Below are positions 1-10,105 of a stretch of DNA of 44,021 bases, piece after piece (position 1 is the first letter of the stretch; each line of letters starts with the position of its first letter). Origin of the DNA: Chthoniobacteraceae bacterium. Lineage in GTDB: Bacteria > Verrucomicrobiota > Verrucomicrobiia > Chthoniobacterales > Chthoniobacteraceae. The translations under genes and the position numbers were made by a program. The DNA lies in assembly GCA_947448395.1 (NCBI GenBank), contig CANFNA010000008.1, positions 1 to 44,021 on the forward strand, given 5' to 3'. The notes below the pieces were generated by a model. It did no database searches and was not told the origin of the DNA. It saw only the letters and a list, made by a program, of their open reading frames with translations.

Positions 1-264
1 GAGGGGCAGTTGGCGGGGGGATTGTATGGGGTCGCTTTGGGCGGGGTGTTTTTTGGGGAATCCATGTTTCACCGTGTGACGGACGCCTCGAAGGTGGCGT
101 TGGTGGCACTTGTGGAGCGGTTGGAGGAAAGGGGGTTTGGGCTGCTGGATTTACAGTGGGTGACCCCGCACCTGTGTCAGTTTGGTGCGATCGAGATTCC
201 TCGAAGGGATTATCTTTTGCGTTTGAGGGGGCAATTGAATCGCGCTTGCGTGTTTTTCCCCTGA
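1..264 (+). CDS. aat: Leucyl/phenylalanyl-tRNA--protein transferase, C-terminal part (5' truncated)
   Basis: The frame is open from base 1 to the TGA at 262-264, so only the last 87 residues are in the window. The enzyme transfers Leu or Phe from tRNA to the N-terminus of proteins with basic N-terminal residues, which marks them for ClpS/ClpAP degradation in the cytoplasm. The visible part has the family's strongly conserved GG-L-YG-ALG...F-GESMF segment, followed by the DLQ...H--FG-I-I-R--Y pattern that ends the catalytic fold. The family name is clear from these motifs. The upstream start lies outside the window. The next gene starts 118 bases later on the same strand; I see no terminator in between. 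Confidence 0.93.
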   Translation, partial: EGQLAGGLYGVALGGVFFGESMFHRVTDASKVALVALVERLEERGFGLLDLQWVTPHLCQFGAIEIPRRDYLLRLRGQLNRACVFFP

Positions 265-382
265 TTTTGGGCGCGGTAGAGGTGCAGGTGAAGGCGGGAA
301 GGCTGTGGGGTAGATGGTGGCACGCAATTGTAACAGATTTGCCGCTTGAGAGATGAGGGCTCTGCCGTTGTGGTAGCGCGAC

Positions 383-1531
383 ATGAGTGTCGTTCTAATT
401 TTGAGTGCGGCCTACGGGGAGGGGCATAACGCAGCTGCCCGTGGCTTGCAGGAAGGTTTCAGTCGAGTTGGCGTGAAGGCTGAGGTGTTGGATTTATTCG
501 CGCCAGCATTCGGGAAGGCTTATGAGCGGAGTCGCAAGGACTACATTGATATGGTGAACCGCCGGCCCTGGCTCTGGTCTGGACTGTACAAGCTCATCGA
601 TCGATTTCCTGTGTTTTCGATGGTGAGTCCGTTTCTGGGGCCGTTGAGACGGGAGCTTTGTGAAGCGCTCCGTAAATGGCAGCCTGCGGCGGTCGTTTCT
701 GTTTACCCAATTTACGGTTATCTTCTTAAGGAAGCGATTCTCGAGGCTGGGATACCCACTCCTGCATGCTTCACGGTGGTCACAGATTCGATCACGGTAA
801 ATTCAGTTTGGCACCGGTGTGGGAGTGATCGGTTTTTGGTTCCGAATGAAGACACTCAAGATGTGATGCTGGCGGCTGGGCTTCCGCGGGAGAAGCTGAA
901 GGTGAGTGGGTTTCCGGTGTCCCCAAAGTTTGCGGAGAATCTCTCGGTGCGAATTGATCCTAGTTCGAGTGTTCGACCTCGAGTGCTTTTCATGATTAAC
1001 GGGCAACCACTTCGTGCGATCGCTCTTGTGGAGCGGTTGTTGCGGGATGGTCATGTTGATCTGACTGTGACGGCAGGCAAAGATGAGGGTTTGAAGAGGG
1101 AGTTGGAATCCATGGCGGGTCGGCTGGGACGCTCTTTGGAAGTGCTCGGTTGGGTCAGTGATGTGCCGGCGTTGGTGAAGGCGCATCATCTTCTGATTGG
1201 CAAGGCAGGCGGCGCCATGGTGCAAGAGGCTCTGGCTGCAGGCACTCCGATGATTATCACGCAGGTTCTTCCGGGACAGGAGGAAGGGAATGCGCGGCTC
1301 CTTACGCAAAATGGATGTGGGGTGGTTTGTCCGACGAACGAGGCCGTTTCACAGACGGTGGCGGAGTTGTTTTCAGGAGAGGCTTTGGGATGGAAACGCA
1401 TGGCGGGGCATGCGACGAGGCTTGGTCGGCCAGATGCCGCTCGTGAACTGGCTCAATGGATTCAAGCGCAATTGGGAGTGGGAAAAACGAGCCCAGCCCA
1501 AGAAGGCGCTTTTGGACGGCGCGGCGTCTGA
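383..1531 (+). CDS. MurG/MGDG-synthase-like glycosyltransferase (GT28 family)
   Basis: A 382-residue protein with the two-domain GT-B layout of the monogalactosyldiacylglycerol synthase / processive diacylglycerol glucosyltransferase group. The N-terminus has a beta strand followed by the glycine/histidine turn of the acceptor domain (SAAYGEGHN, residues 8-16). The C-terminal half has the sugar-nucleotide-binding GKAGGAMVQEALAAGTP stretch (about 273-289), diagnostic for GT28. By family it would move a sugar from a UDP-sugar to a diacylglycerol or other lipid at the inner face of the membrane; donor and acceptor cannot be read from sequence. ATG at 383 is the first plausible start. The HAD gene begins 17 bases after its stop, so the two are probably co-transcribed. 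Confidence 0.82.
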   Translation: MSVVLILSAAYGEGHNAAARGLQEGFSRVGVKAEVLDLFAPAFGKAYERSRKDYIDMVNRRPWLWSGLYKLIDRFPVFSMVSPFLGPLRRELCEALRKWQPAAVVSVYPIYGYLLKEAILEAGIPTPACFTVVTDSITVNSVWHRCGSDRFLVPNEDTQDVMLAAGLPREKLKVSGFPVSPKFAENLSVRIDPSSSVRPRVLFMINGQPLRAIALVERLLRDGHVDLTVTAGKDEGLKRELESMAGRLGRSLEVLGWVSDVPALVKAHHLLIGKAGGAMVQEALAAGTPMIITQVLPGQEEGNARLLTQNGCGVVCPTNEAVSQTVAELFSGEALGWKRMAGHATRLGRPDAARELAQWIQAQLGVGKTSPAQEGAFGRRGV

Positions 1532-1548
1532 TTCAGACTTTTGGACCT

Positions 1549-2169
1549 ATGCTCGACGCCATCATTTTTGATATTGGAAACGTCTTATTGCATTTCGACT
1601 TTGGTCGCACTTTGAAGCGGATCGGTCCTTATTGCGGAGGGGACATCGATTTGCTGATTTCGGGGTTGGAGCCGATCAAGCAGGCGTTGGAAGGTGGTCG
1701 GATTTCGAGCGAAAGGTTTCTCGATGAGGTGACGGAGCAGTTAAAGTACACCGGATCTCGTGCGGAGTTGGTGTCTGCCTGGCAGCAGATTTTCGATCCA
1801 GTGCAGGCAACGCATCGTTTGGTGGAGCGCTTGGCGGGGTGTGTTCCTCTTTACCTCCTCTCGAACACCAACGGACTTCACGCGGAGTACTTTCTTTCGG
1901 AGTGGGAGGTCTTTCGAAATTTCTCCGGCGCGGTGTATTCGCATGAGGCAGGAATGATGAAGCCGGATCTAGAAATTTATGAACACGCGATTGCCAAGTT
2001 CGGCGTGAAACCCTCGAGGACTTTGTTTGTAGACGATTTAGCGCCAAATGTTAAATCGGCTCTGGAGGCGGGATTGCAGGCGCACCATTACTCCGCCGCC
2101 GCGCATGCTGAACTGATAGAACTCTTATTAAAGCAGGGCATTCCTGCAAAGATTCTCGGCCAGCCTTAA
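1549..2169 (+). CDS. HAD-superfamily hydrolase (YihX/sEH-like)
   Basis: A 206-residue haloacid-dehalogenase-type hydrolase. Motif I is FDIGNV near the N-terminus, with the nucleophilic Asp followed by I-G-N-V as in the YihX/epoxide-hydrolase N-domain subgroup. Motif II is the Ser in LLSNTNG, motif III the Lys in GMMKPDLEIY, and motif IV the VDD acid pair in LFVDDLAPN. These predict a Mg-dependent phosphatase acting on a small phosphate ester, perhaps a sugar phosphate. The start was placed at ATG 1549 because homology begins there; an in-frame upstream ATG at 1456 would only add sequence overlapping the glycosyltransferase. It ends 3 bases from the stop of the convergent NYN gene. Confidence 0.82.
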   Translation: MLDAIIFDIGNVLLHFDFGRTLKRIGPYCGGDIDLLISGLEPIKQALEGGRISSERFLDEVTEQLKYTGSRAELVSAWQQIFDPVQATHRLVERLAGCVPLYLLSNTNGLHAEYFLSEWEVFRNFSGAVYSHEAGMMKPDLEIYEHAIAKFGVKPSRTLFVDDLAPNVKSALEAGLQAHHYSAAAHAELIELLLKQGIPAKILGQP

Positions 2170-2172
2170 ACT

Positions 2173-2631
2173 TTAGCGTGTGCGTTCGAGCTTCCGAATC
2201 TGGCGGCTGAGGAGGCGTTCGGCGTCATTGATCCACTCTAGGAAGGTTTCTACCGAAATGGCGGACCCTCCGAATGAGCTGACGGTTTGCTGTTCCAGAG
2301 AATCGTTTGTGACGACGATCATTTCATGGGTGGAGGCGTATTTCGCAACCAACCGCTCGATGATGGAATCGGCACTGCCTTTGGTAGAAGAGTAGAATAC
2401 TTGGAGGTTTTCATGTTCCGAAGATTCCGAGTGCCTCGCACCTTGACCGTCAAAAACCGCAATGACGCGGTATCCTGAAGTGTCTTGATAACGGGCGAGG
2501 CGCTTGAGGAGCTCATCGCGAGCGAGAACATTACGGCGCTGGTGCATGGACCGGAGTTCTGGCCATGCGAAAATGACGGAATGCGCATCGACGAGCAGGT
2601 AGCGCAGTCGCTGACTTTCCTTGGAAGCCAT
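2173..2631 (-). CDS. YacP-like NYN-domain ribonuclease
   Basis: About 152 residues from the ATG at 2631. The family (YacP/DUF901, NYN fold) is a PIN-like nuclease. In Bacillus, YacP (Rae1) cleaves mRNA at the ribosome. The visible acidic positions fit: LLVDAHSVI at the N-terminus (family VDGYN-type strand, here with A-H instead of G-Y), VFDGQGAR in the middle, and VTNDSLEQ toward the C-terminus. A start at 2682 is also open, but its extra 17 residues would be read through the hairpin at 2646-2668, so the shorter form is preferred. There is no obvious Shine-Dalgarno sequence. The gene is convergent with the HAD gene with only 3 bases between stops, so the two transcripts must overlap or terminate inside each other. 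Confidence 0.8.
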   Translation of the reverse strand: MASKESQRLRYLLVDAHSVIFAWPELRSMHQRRNVLARDELLKRLARYQDTSGYRVIAVFDGQGARHSESSEHENLQVFYSSTKGSADSIIERLVAKYASTHEMIVVTNDSLEQQTVSSFGGSAISVETFLEWINDAERLLSRQIRKLERTR

Positions 2632-2639
2632 ATAAAACA

Positions 2640-2668
2640 AAAACAGCCCCGCGCATTTCGCGCGGGGC
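2640..2668 (-). terminator. Rho-independent terminator of the small basic protein gene
   Basis: Perfect 9-bp GC-rich stem (2646-2654 pairing with 2660-2668), 5-base loop, followed on the minus strand by a U-rich tail (complement of the A-run just below 2646). It lies 53 bases after the stop of the 44-residue protein and just before the NYN gene, so the NYN gene needs read-through or its own promoter. Confidence 0.8.
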
Positions 2669-2720
2669 GTGTTCAGATCCAACGGAGCCGTTGGAGGGAA
2701 AAGGAGAAGTCTCGGAAGAC

Positions 2721-2855
2721 CTAGCTAGCAGCTTCGGCCTTCTTCACACGACGGGCCTTTGGCTTAGCAGCCATTTCCTTCGCCTTGGTTGCTTTACGTT
2801 GGAGATAAGCAGCCCGGCGGCGGCGTTTTTCGATTTTATTGTACTGCTTGCCCAT
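2721..2855 (-). CDS. Small basic protein, 44 residues (Verrucomicrobia-type)
   Basis: This short gene encodes a protein beginning MGKQYNKIEKRRRR and ending in KKAEAAS, with stop TAG at 2721-2723. About 40% of the residues are Lys or Arg, and most of the rest are Ala. It resembles the tiny basic proteins annotated only as 'small basic protein' across Verrucomicrobia. The charge suggests an RNA- or ribosome-bound role, but the function is unknown to me. Support for it being real: a start codon, a conserved-looking N-terminus and its own strong terminator at 2640-2668. Alanine- and lysine-rich C-terminal halves are common in ribosome-associated or histone-like proteins. Confidence 0.8.
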   Translation of the reverse strand: MGKQYNKIEKRRRRAAYLQRKATKAKEMAAKPKARRVKKAEAAS

Positions 2856-2934
2856 GAGTTTTGAAAATAAAGTTGAACCCCAACGCTTAGGGAAAATTCA
2901 AGGGTGCAGCAAGGGGAAACGCCGTGCCAATACG

Positions 2935-4188
2935 CTACTCGTTTTTACCTTTGGCGGGGGGCTTGTCTATGCGAATGGGCTTCTGTGCTGAATAGAGTTG
3001 GGACGCACCGCAGCACCGATTCGCGATCCAATTTCCCATAACGAACAGAGGGGCGCTCCAGAGCCCAAACATTTCCATTCCAAGCATGACTCCAGCGAAT
3101 GGGGTGTGGCTTGCTGAACAGAACACGCAGACAAACCCTAAAGCCGCTGTGATATCGACTGGGATTCCAAAGAGTCCGGCGAGCTGGTTGCCCAAGGTCG
3201 CACCGATAAAGAACAAGGGAGTCACTTCACCTCCTTTGAATCCTGTTCCAATGCAGAGTGTGCTCAGAAGGAGTTTCCATAGCCAACTCCACGGCGATGC
3301 TCCTTCAGGGATGAAAGCGGAAGAAAGTGTTACAGACTCTGGGTTCGGACTCCATGTTCCAATCCCCAGATAGTCGTTAGTGTGCAGTGCGTGACAGACG
3401 GCTACGACCAGAATGCCTCCTATTACAGGGCGGAGCCACAAAGCGATGCGGAGGCGTTGAGCGGTTCCCTGGACTGAGCGGGCGGCGTAAACGAAAACGG
3501 CGCCTGTGATTCCAAATGCGGCGGAACAAGCAGCTAATTTCCATAAAAACGGAAAGGTATAAATATCCCAAGTGAAAGAAATGGAATAAGTTGCGTGGGT
3601 AATTCCCCAGGCGCGGCATGTCCAGTCTCCCGTGAAGCTCCCAATAAGTGCAGGGAGAAGTCGGGGAAAATGAAGGTTCTTTCGGTCGGGAACCTCAATC
3701 GCAAAAATCGCCCCTGCGACTGGGGTGCCAAACACAGAGCCAAATCCGGCTGCAACCCCCGAGGTCAACAGGACTTGGATTTTGCCGGGTGCAAACCATG
3801 CGGCAATCATGCTCGCAAGTCCGCCTCCCATTTGGACGGCGGTTCCTTCTCGACCGACGGAAGCGCCAAACAAATGGGAGGCGAGGGTTCCCAAAAGGAT
3901 GAGTGGCGCCATGCGCTTTGGCACTCCCTCTGAGGGATTTTGGATCTGTTCCAAAATAAGGTTCGTGCCGCGCGCCGCGTTTTTTCCGAATCGTTGGAAG
4001 ATGAACACCATGAGCGCACCTGCCAAAGGCAATCCCATGAGCAGAATTGTATTTTCAAGCCGAAGCCGAGTGACTTTTTCGAGCAGAGATAAAAACAGTG
4101 CGCTCGCGGAGCCTGAAAGCACCCCGATCAGACCGGCCAGAAGAAGGTCTGTGGGACGGATGCGAGGCAGGGATGGCTCAACGGCCAT
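2935..4188 (-). CDS. ClC-family anion channel/antiporter, fluoride-clade-like
   Basis: A 417-residue polytopic membrane protein with the ClC signature: GREGTAVQMGG (residues 112-122, gating Glu114), GSVFGTPVAGAIFAIEV (about 150-166) and GFKGGEVTPLFFIGA (316-330). Two details differ from chloride-type ClCs. The GREGP motif has Thr instead of Pro, and the usual GSGIP selectivity loop is replaced by RGTNLILE (73-80). Both are, as I recall, features of the CLC-F clade of fluoride/proton antiporters, so fluoride export is a reasonable guess. I see no fluoride riboswitch nearby. It starts inside the end of the upstream nuclease gene (11-base overlap), which implies translational coupling. Confidence 0.85.
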   Translation of the reverse strand: MAVEPSLPRIRPTDLLLAGLIGVLSGSASALFLSLLEKVTRLRLENTILLMGLPLAGALMVFIFQRFGKNAARGTNLILEQIQNPSEGVPKRMAPLILLGTLASHLFGASVGREGTAVQMGGGLASMIAAWFAPGKIQVLLTSGVAAGFGSVFGTPVAGAIFAIEVPDRKNLHFPRLLPALIGSFTGDWTCRAWGITHATYSISFTWDIYTFPFLWKLAACSAAFGITGAVFVYAARSVQGTAQRLRIALWLRPVIGGILVVAVCHALHTNDYLGIGTWSPNPESVTLSSAFIPEGASPWSWLWKLLLSTLCIGTGFKGGEVTPLFFIGATLGNQLAGLFGIPVDITAALGFVCVFCSASHTPFAGVMLGMEMFGLWSAPLFVMGNWIANRCCGASQLYSAQKPIRIDKPPAKGKNE

Positions 4189-4717
4189 CGTAGGGTTCCG
4201 AGTGGGCTTTGTGCGCCATAAAGTTGGAGGTGTAGTCGACTGCCAGCGCCGGACTACGGAGAATGAGCAGGTTCTCTGCGTTACTTTCTTCCCCTGCCTT
4301 GGTGAAGTTAAAGGACCCAGTGATCACCGTGGTTGCATCGATAATGATGATTTTATTGTGTGCGATGGCATGCTTGGCGTCGATGAAGGTCGCTACATGT
4401 GAATGGGCCAAAAAGTCAGCAGCGGAGTACTTCTCGGCGCGGTTGCTTTTATCGAGAACTGCGGTGACTCGGACTCCCCGCCGGTTTGCCTCCACTAGGG
4501 ATCCCGCGATAGGGGCCGAGGTGAATGAGTAAGCCTGGACGAGGATTGTTTCTTTGGCTTTGGAAATCTCGCGAACGATCGCTTCGGTGCACCCGCCTTT
4601 GGGTGAAAAATAGACTTCAGGAAGAGGAATTTGCGAAGGCGCGGAGCGGGCCCTTTCGTGAAACGCAAAACAGAAACCGAGTAGAACAAGAATGGACCTG
4701 AACAGAGTGGGGTGCAT
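4178..4717 (-). CDS. Exported phospholipase D-like nuclease (Nuc type)
   Basis: 179 residues with an N-terminal hydrophobic signal segment (about 5-20) ending before ERARS. It has a single HKD motif, H120-x-K122-x4-D127, followed by GSFNFT. One HKD per chain and this length match the Nuc/endonuclease subgroup of the PLD superfamily, which works as a dimer and cuts DNA or phosphodiesters without a metal. With the signal peptide it should act in the periplasm or outside the cell, perhaps in nutrient scavenging from DNA. Its stop lies inside the ClC gene, so the two are expressed together, although a functional link is not obvious. Confidence 0.85.
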   Translation of the reverse strand: MHPTLFRSILVLLGFCFAFHERARSAPSQIPLPEVYFSPKGGCTEAIVREISKAKETILVQAYSFTSAPIAGSLVEANRRGVRVTAVLDKSNRAEKYSAADFLAHSHVATFIDAKHAIAHNKIIIIDATTVITGSFNFTKAGEESNAENLLILRSPALAVDYTSNFMAHKAHSEPYDGR

Positions 4718-4829
4718 GGGGTGGATTCCCTTTTAGATCGTTTTCGGTGGAGATCGAAGACCGCATTTTTCAGAAATTCCTGAAGGCGATCGCTTGCTCT
4801 CCCTTGCGGTCTGTTGCAGGAGTGGTGGC

Positions 4830-5690
4830 ATGAAACTTCCCTCTCTCCCAATGGCAGTCTTCTCGAGCTGCGTTGCGCTTACGGGTTTTCTAGCGCTTTC
4901 TGTCACGGGGTGTCGCACGCTTGATTCCGCTCGGCAGGGAGATTCAAAAAAAGGAGGGCGGCCGACTTCAACTTGGAAGTCTACTGCTTTGGATTGGAAT
5001 GAGGCGGTCATTCGGGCTGTTGAGAAATTGCCGATAGGAGGCGGGTACTCTGTGCGTTCGGATGCAAGGGAGGCTCTGCAATCGGCGGTAGCATGGGAGG
5101 ATGGCAAACCCGCAATTCGTCCGGCGGCTGCGCAGCCTTCGTTTTGTTCGGGGGCCACTTACTTGGTGTTTATGATTTTACTCGCTCAGGAGCAAAGGGC
5201 TGGAAACCTGACTCTCACGCCGGATGTTTGGAGGAAATTGATGGTCGAGGGGCAAGCTGATGGCCAAGGGGTCTGGGGACGTTGGAATTCAAATGGTCCT
5301 GGGATGGCGCGGCTGTTTCACGAGCTTGGTCTTGGGCGCAATTTTACGGATTGGAAACAAGCTAGGCCTGGAGATTTCCTGAAAGTGTTTTGGAACGATG
5401 CGATTGGATCTTCAGAGAAGGGGCACTCCGTGGTGTTTGTGGACCGAGGCGTCGTGGATGGAGAAGATACGGTGACCTTCTGGAGCAGCAACCAACCGGG
5501 GGGCTACGGAGTGAAGCAGGTGCCTTTTCGCAATATTAAACGGGCCGTGTTTTCGCGTTTGGAACATCCAGATCGAGTTTCTGGCGTTCTAGCGATTCCC
5601 GAGGAAGATTCATTCCTTGCGGCCCTGGCTGCGAAACCGACCACTCCCGAAGTGGCAGCAAAGGCGTGTGGCCTCCGGAGCTGGGAGTAG
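4830..5690 (+). CDS. Lipoprotein with NlpC/CHAP-like Cys-His-Asn pattern
   Basis: 286 residues from ATG 4830, chosen because an AGGAG sits 7-8 bases upstream and a signal peptide follows directly. The lipobox is VTGC with the lipidated Cys at residue 28, so it is a membrane-anchored lipoprotein. I do not recognise a named family. The mature part has a Cys in PSFCSGAT (C106), the phrase ARPGDFLKVFWN (178-189) typical of NlpC/P60 and CHAP domains, then KGHSVVFVDRG (His199) and FWSSNQ (Asn221). The order Cys, GD, His, Asn matches papain-like peptidoglycan amidases or endopeptidases. A cell-wall hydrolase or amidase is therefore a reasonable inference, not established. It is convergent with thiC. 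Confidence 0.75.
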   Translation: MKLPSLPMAVFSSCVALTGFLALSVTGCRTLDSARQGDSKKGGRPTSTWKSTALDWNEAVIRAVEKLPIGGGYSVRSDAREALQSAVAWEDGKPAIRPAAAQPSFCSGATYLVFMILLAQEQRAGNLTLTPDVWRKLMVEGQADGQGVWGRWNSNGPGMARLFHELGLGRNFTDWKQARPGDFLKVFWNDAIGSSEKGHSVVFVDRGVVDGEDTVTFWSSNQPGGYGVKQVPFRNIKRAVFSRLEHPDRVSGVLAIPEEDSFLAALAAKPTTPEVAAKACGLRSWE

Positions 5691-5728
5691 AGTCAACCTC
5701 CTGTCCCAGCGCAGGTTGCTCTCAGGCG

Positions 5729-7738
<2,010 letters not shown>

Positions 7739-7739
7739 T

Positions 7740-7783
7740 CAAAATAAAGAAGGGCGATTGCTGTTTTTCGCAGAGAGCCCTTC
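7740..7783 (-). terminator. Terminator-like hairpin in the thiC leader
   Basis: On the minus strand a 7-bp stem (7777-7783 with 7749-7755) encloses a 21-base loop that can itself fold, and is followed by a U-rich stretch (complement of 7740-7748). It ends about 50 bases before the thiC ATG at 7690. The position suggests an attenuator of thiC, but the aptamer normally expected (THI box) is not recognisable. Confidence 0.4.
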
Positions 7784-7894
7784 GCAAGATCCGGCTTGGG
7801 ACCTATTCTCGCTTTCGGAGTTCCTTCTGTGATTATTAATTGACTCCCCTTCAGGTCATCCCTATGGTTCCACCCCCTTTTTACAGGAAGAATC

Positions 7895-8329
7895 ATGGCT
7901 ACGTATTCAGCAAAAGCAAACGAAGTGCAGCGTCGTTGGTGGGTCATCGACGCAGCCGATCAGGTCCTTGGCCGCGTTGCGGTTAAGGCCGCTAACCTTC
8001 TCCGCGGCAAGGAGAAAGCAATTTTCACTCCGCACGTGGACACTGGTGACTTCGTGGTCGTGATCAACGCAGACAAGGTGCGCGTCACGGGCAAGAAGGA
8101 AACGGCCAAGACGTACATGACTTTCTCTGGGTACGTTGGAGGCCACAAAAGTGAATCGGTGAAACAGCGCCGTGCTCGCCATCCCGAACTTTTGATCGAG
8201 AACGCTGTCAAAGGGATGATCCCTCACAACCGTCTCGGCCGTTCCGTTATCACTAAGTTGAAGGTGTACAAGGGTGCTGAGCATCCCCACGCCGCGCAGA
8301 GCCCCGTGCCCGTCACAGAAATTCACTAA
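7895..8329 (+). CDS. rplM: Large ribosomal subunit protein uL13
   Basis: 144 residues, the usual length for L13. The N-terminal [27 protein letters not shown] and central [19 protein letters not shown] segments are diagnostic, as is [10 protein letters not shown] toward the C-terminus. It binds 23S rRNA early in 50S assembly. AGGAAG lies 7 bases before the ATG. It forms the near-universal pair with rpsI, which starts 12 bases after its stop. Confidence 0.97.
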   Translation: MATYSAKANEVQRRWWVIDAADQVLGRVAVKAANLLRGKEKAIFTPHVDTGDFVVVINADKVRVTGKKETAKTYMTFSGYVGGHKSESVKQRRARHPELLIENAVKGMIPHNRLGRSVITKLKVYKGAEHPHAAQSPVPVTEIH

Positions 8330-8341
8330 CCGATCTATTAT

Positions 8342-8740
8342 ATGGCGACTCAAGCCCCTGAATATGTAGCAGTTGGCCGCCGCAAGACGGCGGTGGCCCG
8401 CATCCGGATTACCTCCGGCAGCGGAAAGATCGTGGTCAATGGACGTTCCTTCGAGGAATACTTCAAGACGCAGGCTCTTCAGAACACCGTTCTGAGTCCT
8501 TTTGAAGTGGTTAAGCAATTGAATCAGTTTGACCTTAAGGTGAACGCCAATGGTGGCGGACTTAACGGTCAGGCGGGTGCCGTCCGTTTGGCGGTTTCGC
8601 GTGCGCTGATTGACAGCAATCCGGAGCTTCGCGCGGCTCTCAAGGCCGAAGGGTTTCTTCGTCGTGATCCTCGCATGAAAGAGCGTAAAAAGCCCGGTCA
8701 GCCAGGAGCTCGCAAGCGCTTCCAGTTCTCCAAGCGCTAA
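8342..8740 (+). CDS. rpsI: Small ribosomal subunit protein uS9
   Basis: 132 residues. VGRRKTAVARIRI at the N-terminus, GQAGAVRLAVSRAL in the middle and the basic tail GQPGARKRFQFSKR define S9. The final Lys-Arg reaches the P-site tRNA in the 30S subunit. It is the second gene of the rplM-rpsI operon and is followed by a strong terminator. Confidence 0.97.
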   Translation: MATQAPEYVAVGRRKTAVARIRITSGSGKIVVNGRSFEEYFKTQALQNTVLSPFEVVKQLNQFDLKVNANGGGLNGQAGAVRLAVSRALIDSNPELRAALKAEGFLRRDPRMKERKKPGQPGARKRFQFSKR

Positions 8741-8765
8741 TCGTTTCAGCGATTGTTTCTTCCAA

Positions 8766-8801
8766 ACGAGTCCCGGAAACTTTTCCGGGACTCGTTTTTT
8801 T
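8766..8801 (+). terminator. Strong rho-independent terminator of rplM-rpsI
   Basis: Perfect 13-bp stem (8766-8778 with 8783-8795), 4-base loop, then seven T residues (8795-8801). It lies 25 bases after the rpsI stop. Confidence 0.95.
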
Positions 8802-8935
8802 GTGATGACAGTTGGACTCGGGGCTGCCCCCCTTTCTTAAAGTTCGTTTTGAGATGGCGTTTTTTTGCAAAAATGAGGGAACAAAAACAGTTGCGGATCG
8901 GAGCTCTAGGCCCCATATTTGCAGACCAATCAAAT

Positions 8936-9016
<81 letters not shown>

Positions 9017-9021
9017 AAACA

Positions 9022-9058
9022 CCCGTAGATGCCGCTAAATAAGCGCTCTACGGGTTTT
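9022..9058 (+). terminator. Terminator after tRNA-fMet (island-side)
   Basis: 8-bp stem (9022-9029 with 9047-9054) with an inner CGCT/AGCG stem (9033-9036 with 9042-9045), followed by TTTT. It lies just inside the island. A separate terminator sits beyond attR (21039), presumably the one the tRNA gene originally used. Confidence 0.7.
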
Positions 9059-9325
9059 CTGTTTCTGGAGACTGTCCCTTGCCGTCCCTTGTCTTTTGGC
9101 AGGTTTCCTTGCCAAATTTGGTTAGAAAATGGTTACGGATTTTGACCGTTCTGAACGTCCGTTGTCTGTTTTCTAGATCCTCCCACGGTGATCAATCAGG
9201 CTGATTTGATGAAGGGTGCAATTCGAAGCAACCCCACCTCCGAACCCATCAAGTCTACTAAGTAACCTATAAGTAATGAATCAGGTGTCCCGATGAGGGA
9301 CAGGTAGGTGTCCTTTTCTGGCACC
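9059..9325. other. Non-coding stretch inside the left island end
   Basis: I see no convincing gene. It contains short inverted repeats: TTGGCA/TGCCAA arms around 9095-9115 and TGTCCC-GATGA-GGGACA near 9277-9293. A TGGCAC/GTGCCA pair near 9319-9334 overlaps the end of the next gene. An integrase gene would be expected about here in a standard tRNA-targeting element, but no such frame exists. Confidence 0.5.
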
Positions 9326-10105
9326 TCAGTGCCATCCCTTCCACCCCAGCAATAGTCCAGCTGTCGGGATTAGTCCGATGAGCGCGACCGCGCCTACAAG
9401 GAGCGCAACCAGCTTCCATTCTTCAGCCCGGTTTTGTTCCCGGATTGCCTCCGCTTTTAGCTGCTCCAATTCGATGGATGGCTGCATCTCAATCTTAGGT
9501 GCCGGAATTGCCAGTACACGTTCTGCGTAAGCCAGACGTGAGCGAAGCTGCAGCTTCTCCTCTTCGCATTTCTGCGTGTAGTCCGCCATCGCCTTTTCTA
9601 AAAGAGGAAGATCCGTTAACTGATTCAAGTTAAAGCATTTCATCACAAAGAACTGCGAAACATCCATAAGCTCACTGTGTGCAATTGAACTTGGGATTTC
9701 GTCCACTTGTCCCCATATCACAGCTTTAGCAATCATCCGCGGACAGATGCCGTCCTTTGGATAGATACACACTGTTTTGATGGCTTTTCCGTACGGGTAT
9801 AAGAACGCGAACGCCCTTGTTCCTTTTATTTCACCAATCCGCCCTTCCCGGATTTTTGAGCGTTCCAGCGATTCGTTCCCTACCAACATCCAGTTGGGGA
9901 CAGTCTCGGCAACAGGAAGACCCATTTTCTTGCGGACGTACTCCTTAACATCGCTCGCAGCGGCCTCGGTTGGAGGCAGTGCAGGCACACGCATCTCTTC
10001 CGGGATCTGACTCAACTGTGGCTTCAGATCCTTGAGAAGCTGCTCGAAAGATTTCTTTTTCGGACCGTTAAATTCCGGACCGTCAGGGGATAATGCGATG
10101 TTCAT
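9326..10105 (-). CDS. Putative C-terminal-anchored membrane protein, island gene
   Basis: 259 residues; I do not recognise the family. The first 150 residues look soluble. A charged, probably coiled-coil stretch follows (about 190-230, rich in Glu, Gln, Arg and Lys). A single hydrophobic segment (about 232-252) ends in a short tail GWKGWH. That order, with no signal peptide, predicts a cytoplasmic domain anchored by its C-terminus. Its ATG overlaps the stop of the upstream relaxase-like gene (shared bases at 10102-10105), so the two are translationally coupled and probably act together, for example in mobilisation. Alternative: a phage-like or plasmid-maintenance membrane protein. Confidence 0.7.
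   Translation of the reverse strand: MNIALSPDGPEFNGPKKKSFEQLLKDLKPQLSQIPEEMRVPALPPTEAAASDVKEYVRKKMGLPVAETVPNWMLVGNESLERSKIREGRIGEIKGTRAFAFLYPYGKAIKTVCIYPKDGICPRMIAKAVIWGQVDEIPSSIAHSELMDVSQFFVMKCFNLNQLTDLPLLEKAMADYTQKCEEEKLQLRSRLAYAERVLAIPAPKIEMQPSIELEQLKAEAIREQNRAEEWKLVALLVGAVALIGLIPTAGLLLGWKGWH

Noticed and set aside
4718-4829. Fluoride riboswitch before the nuclease-ClC operon
   Set aside because: The sequence is not compatible with the conserved crcB aptamer segments as far as I can see by eye.
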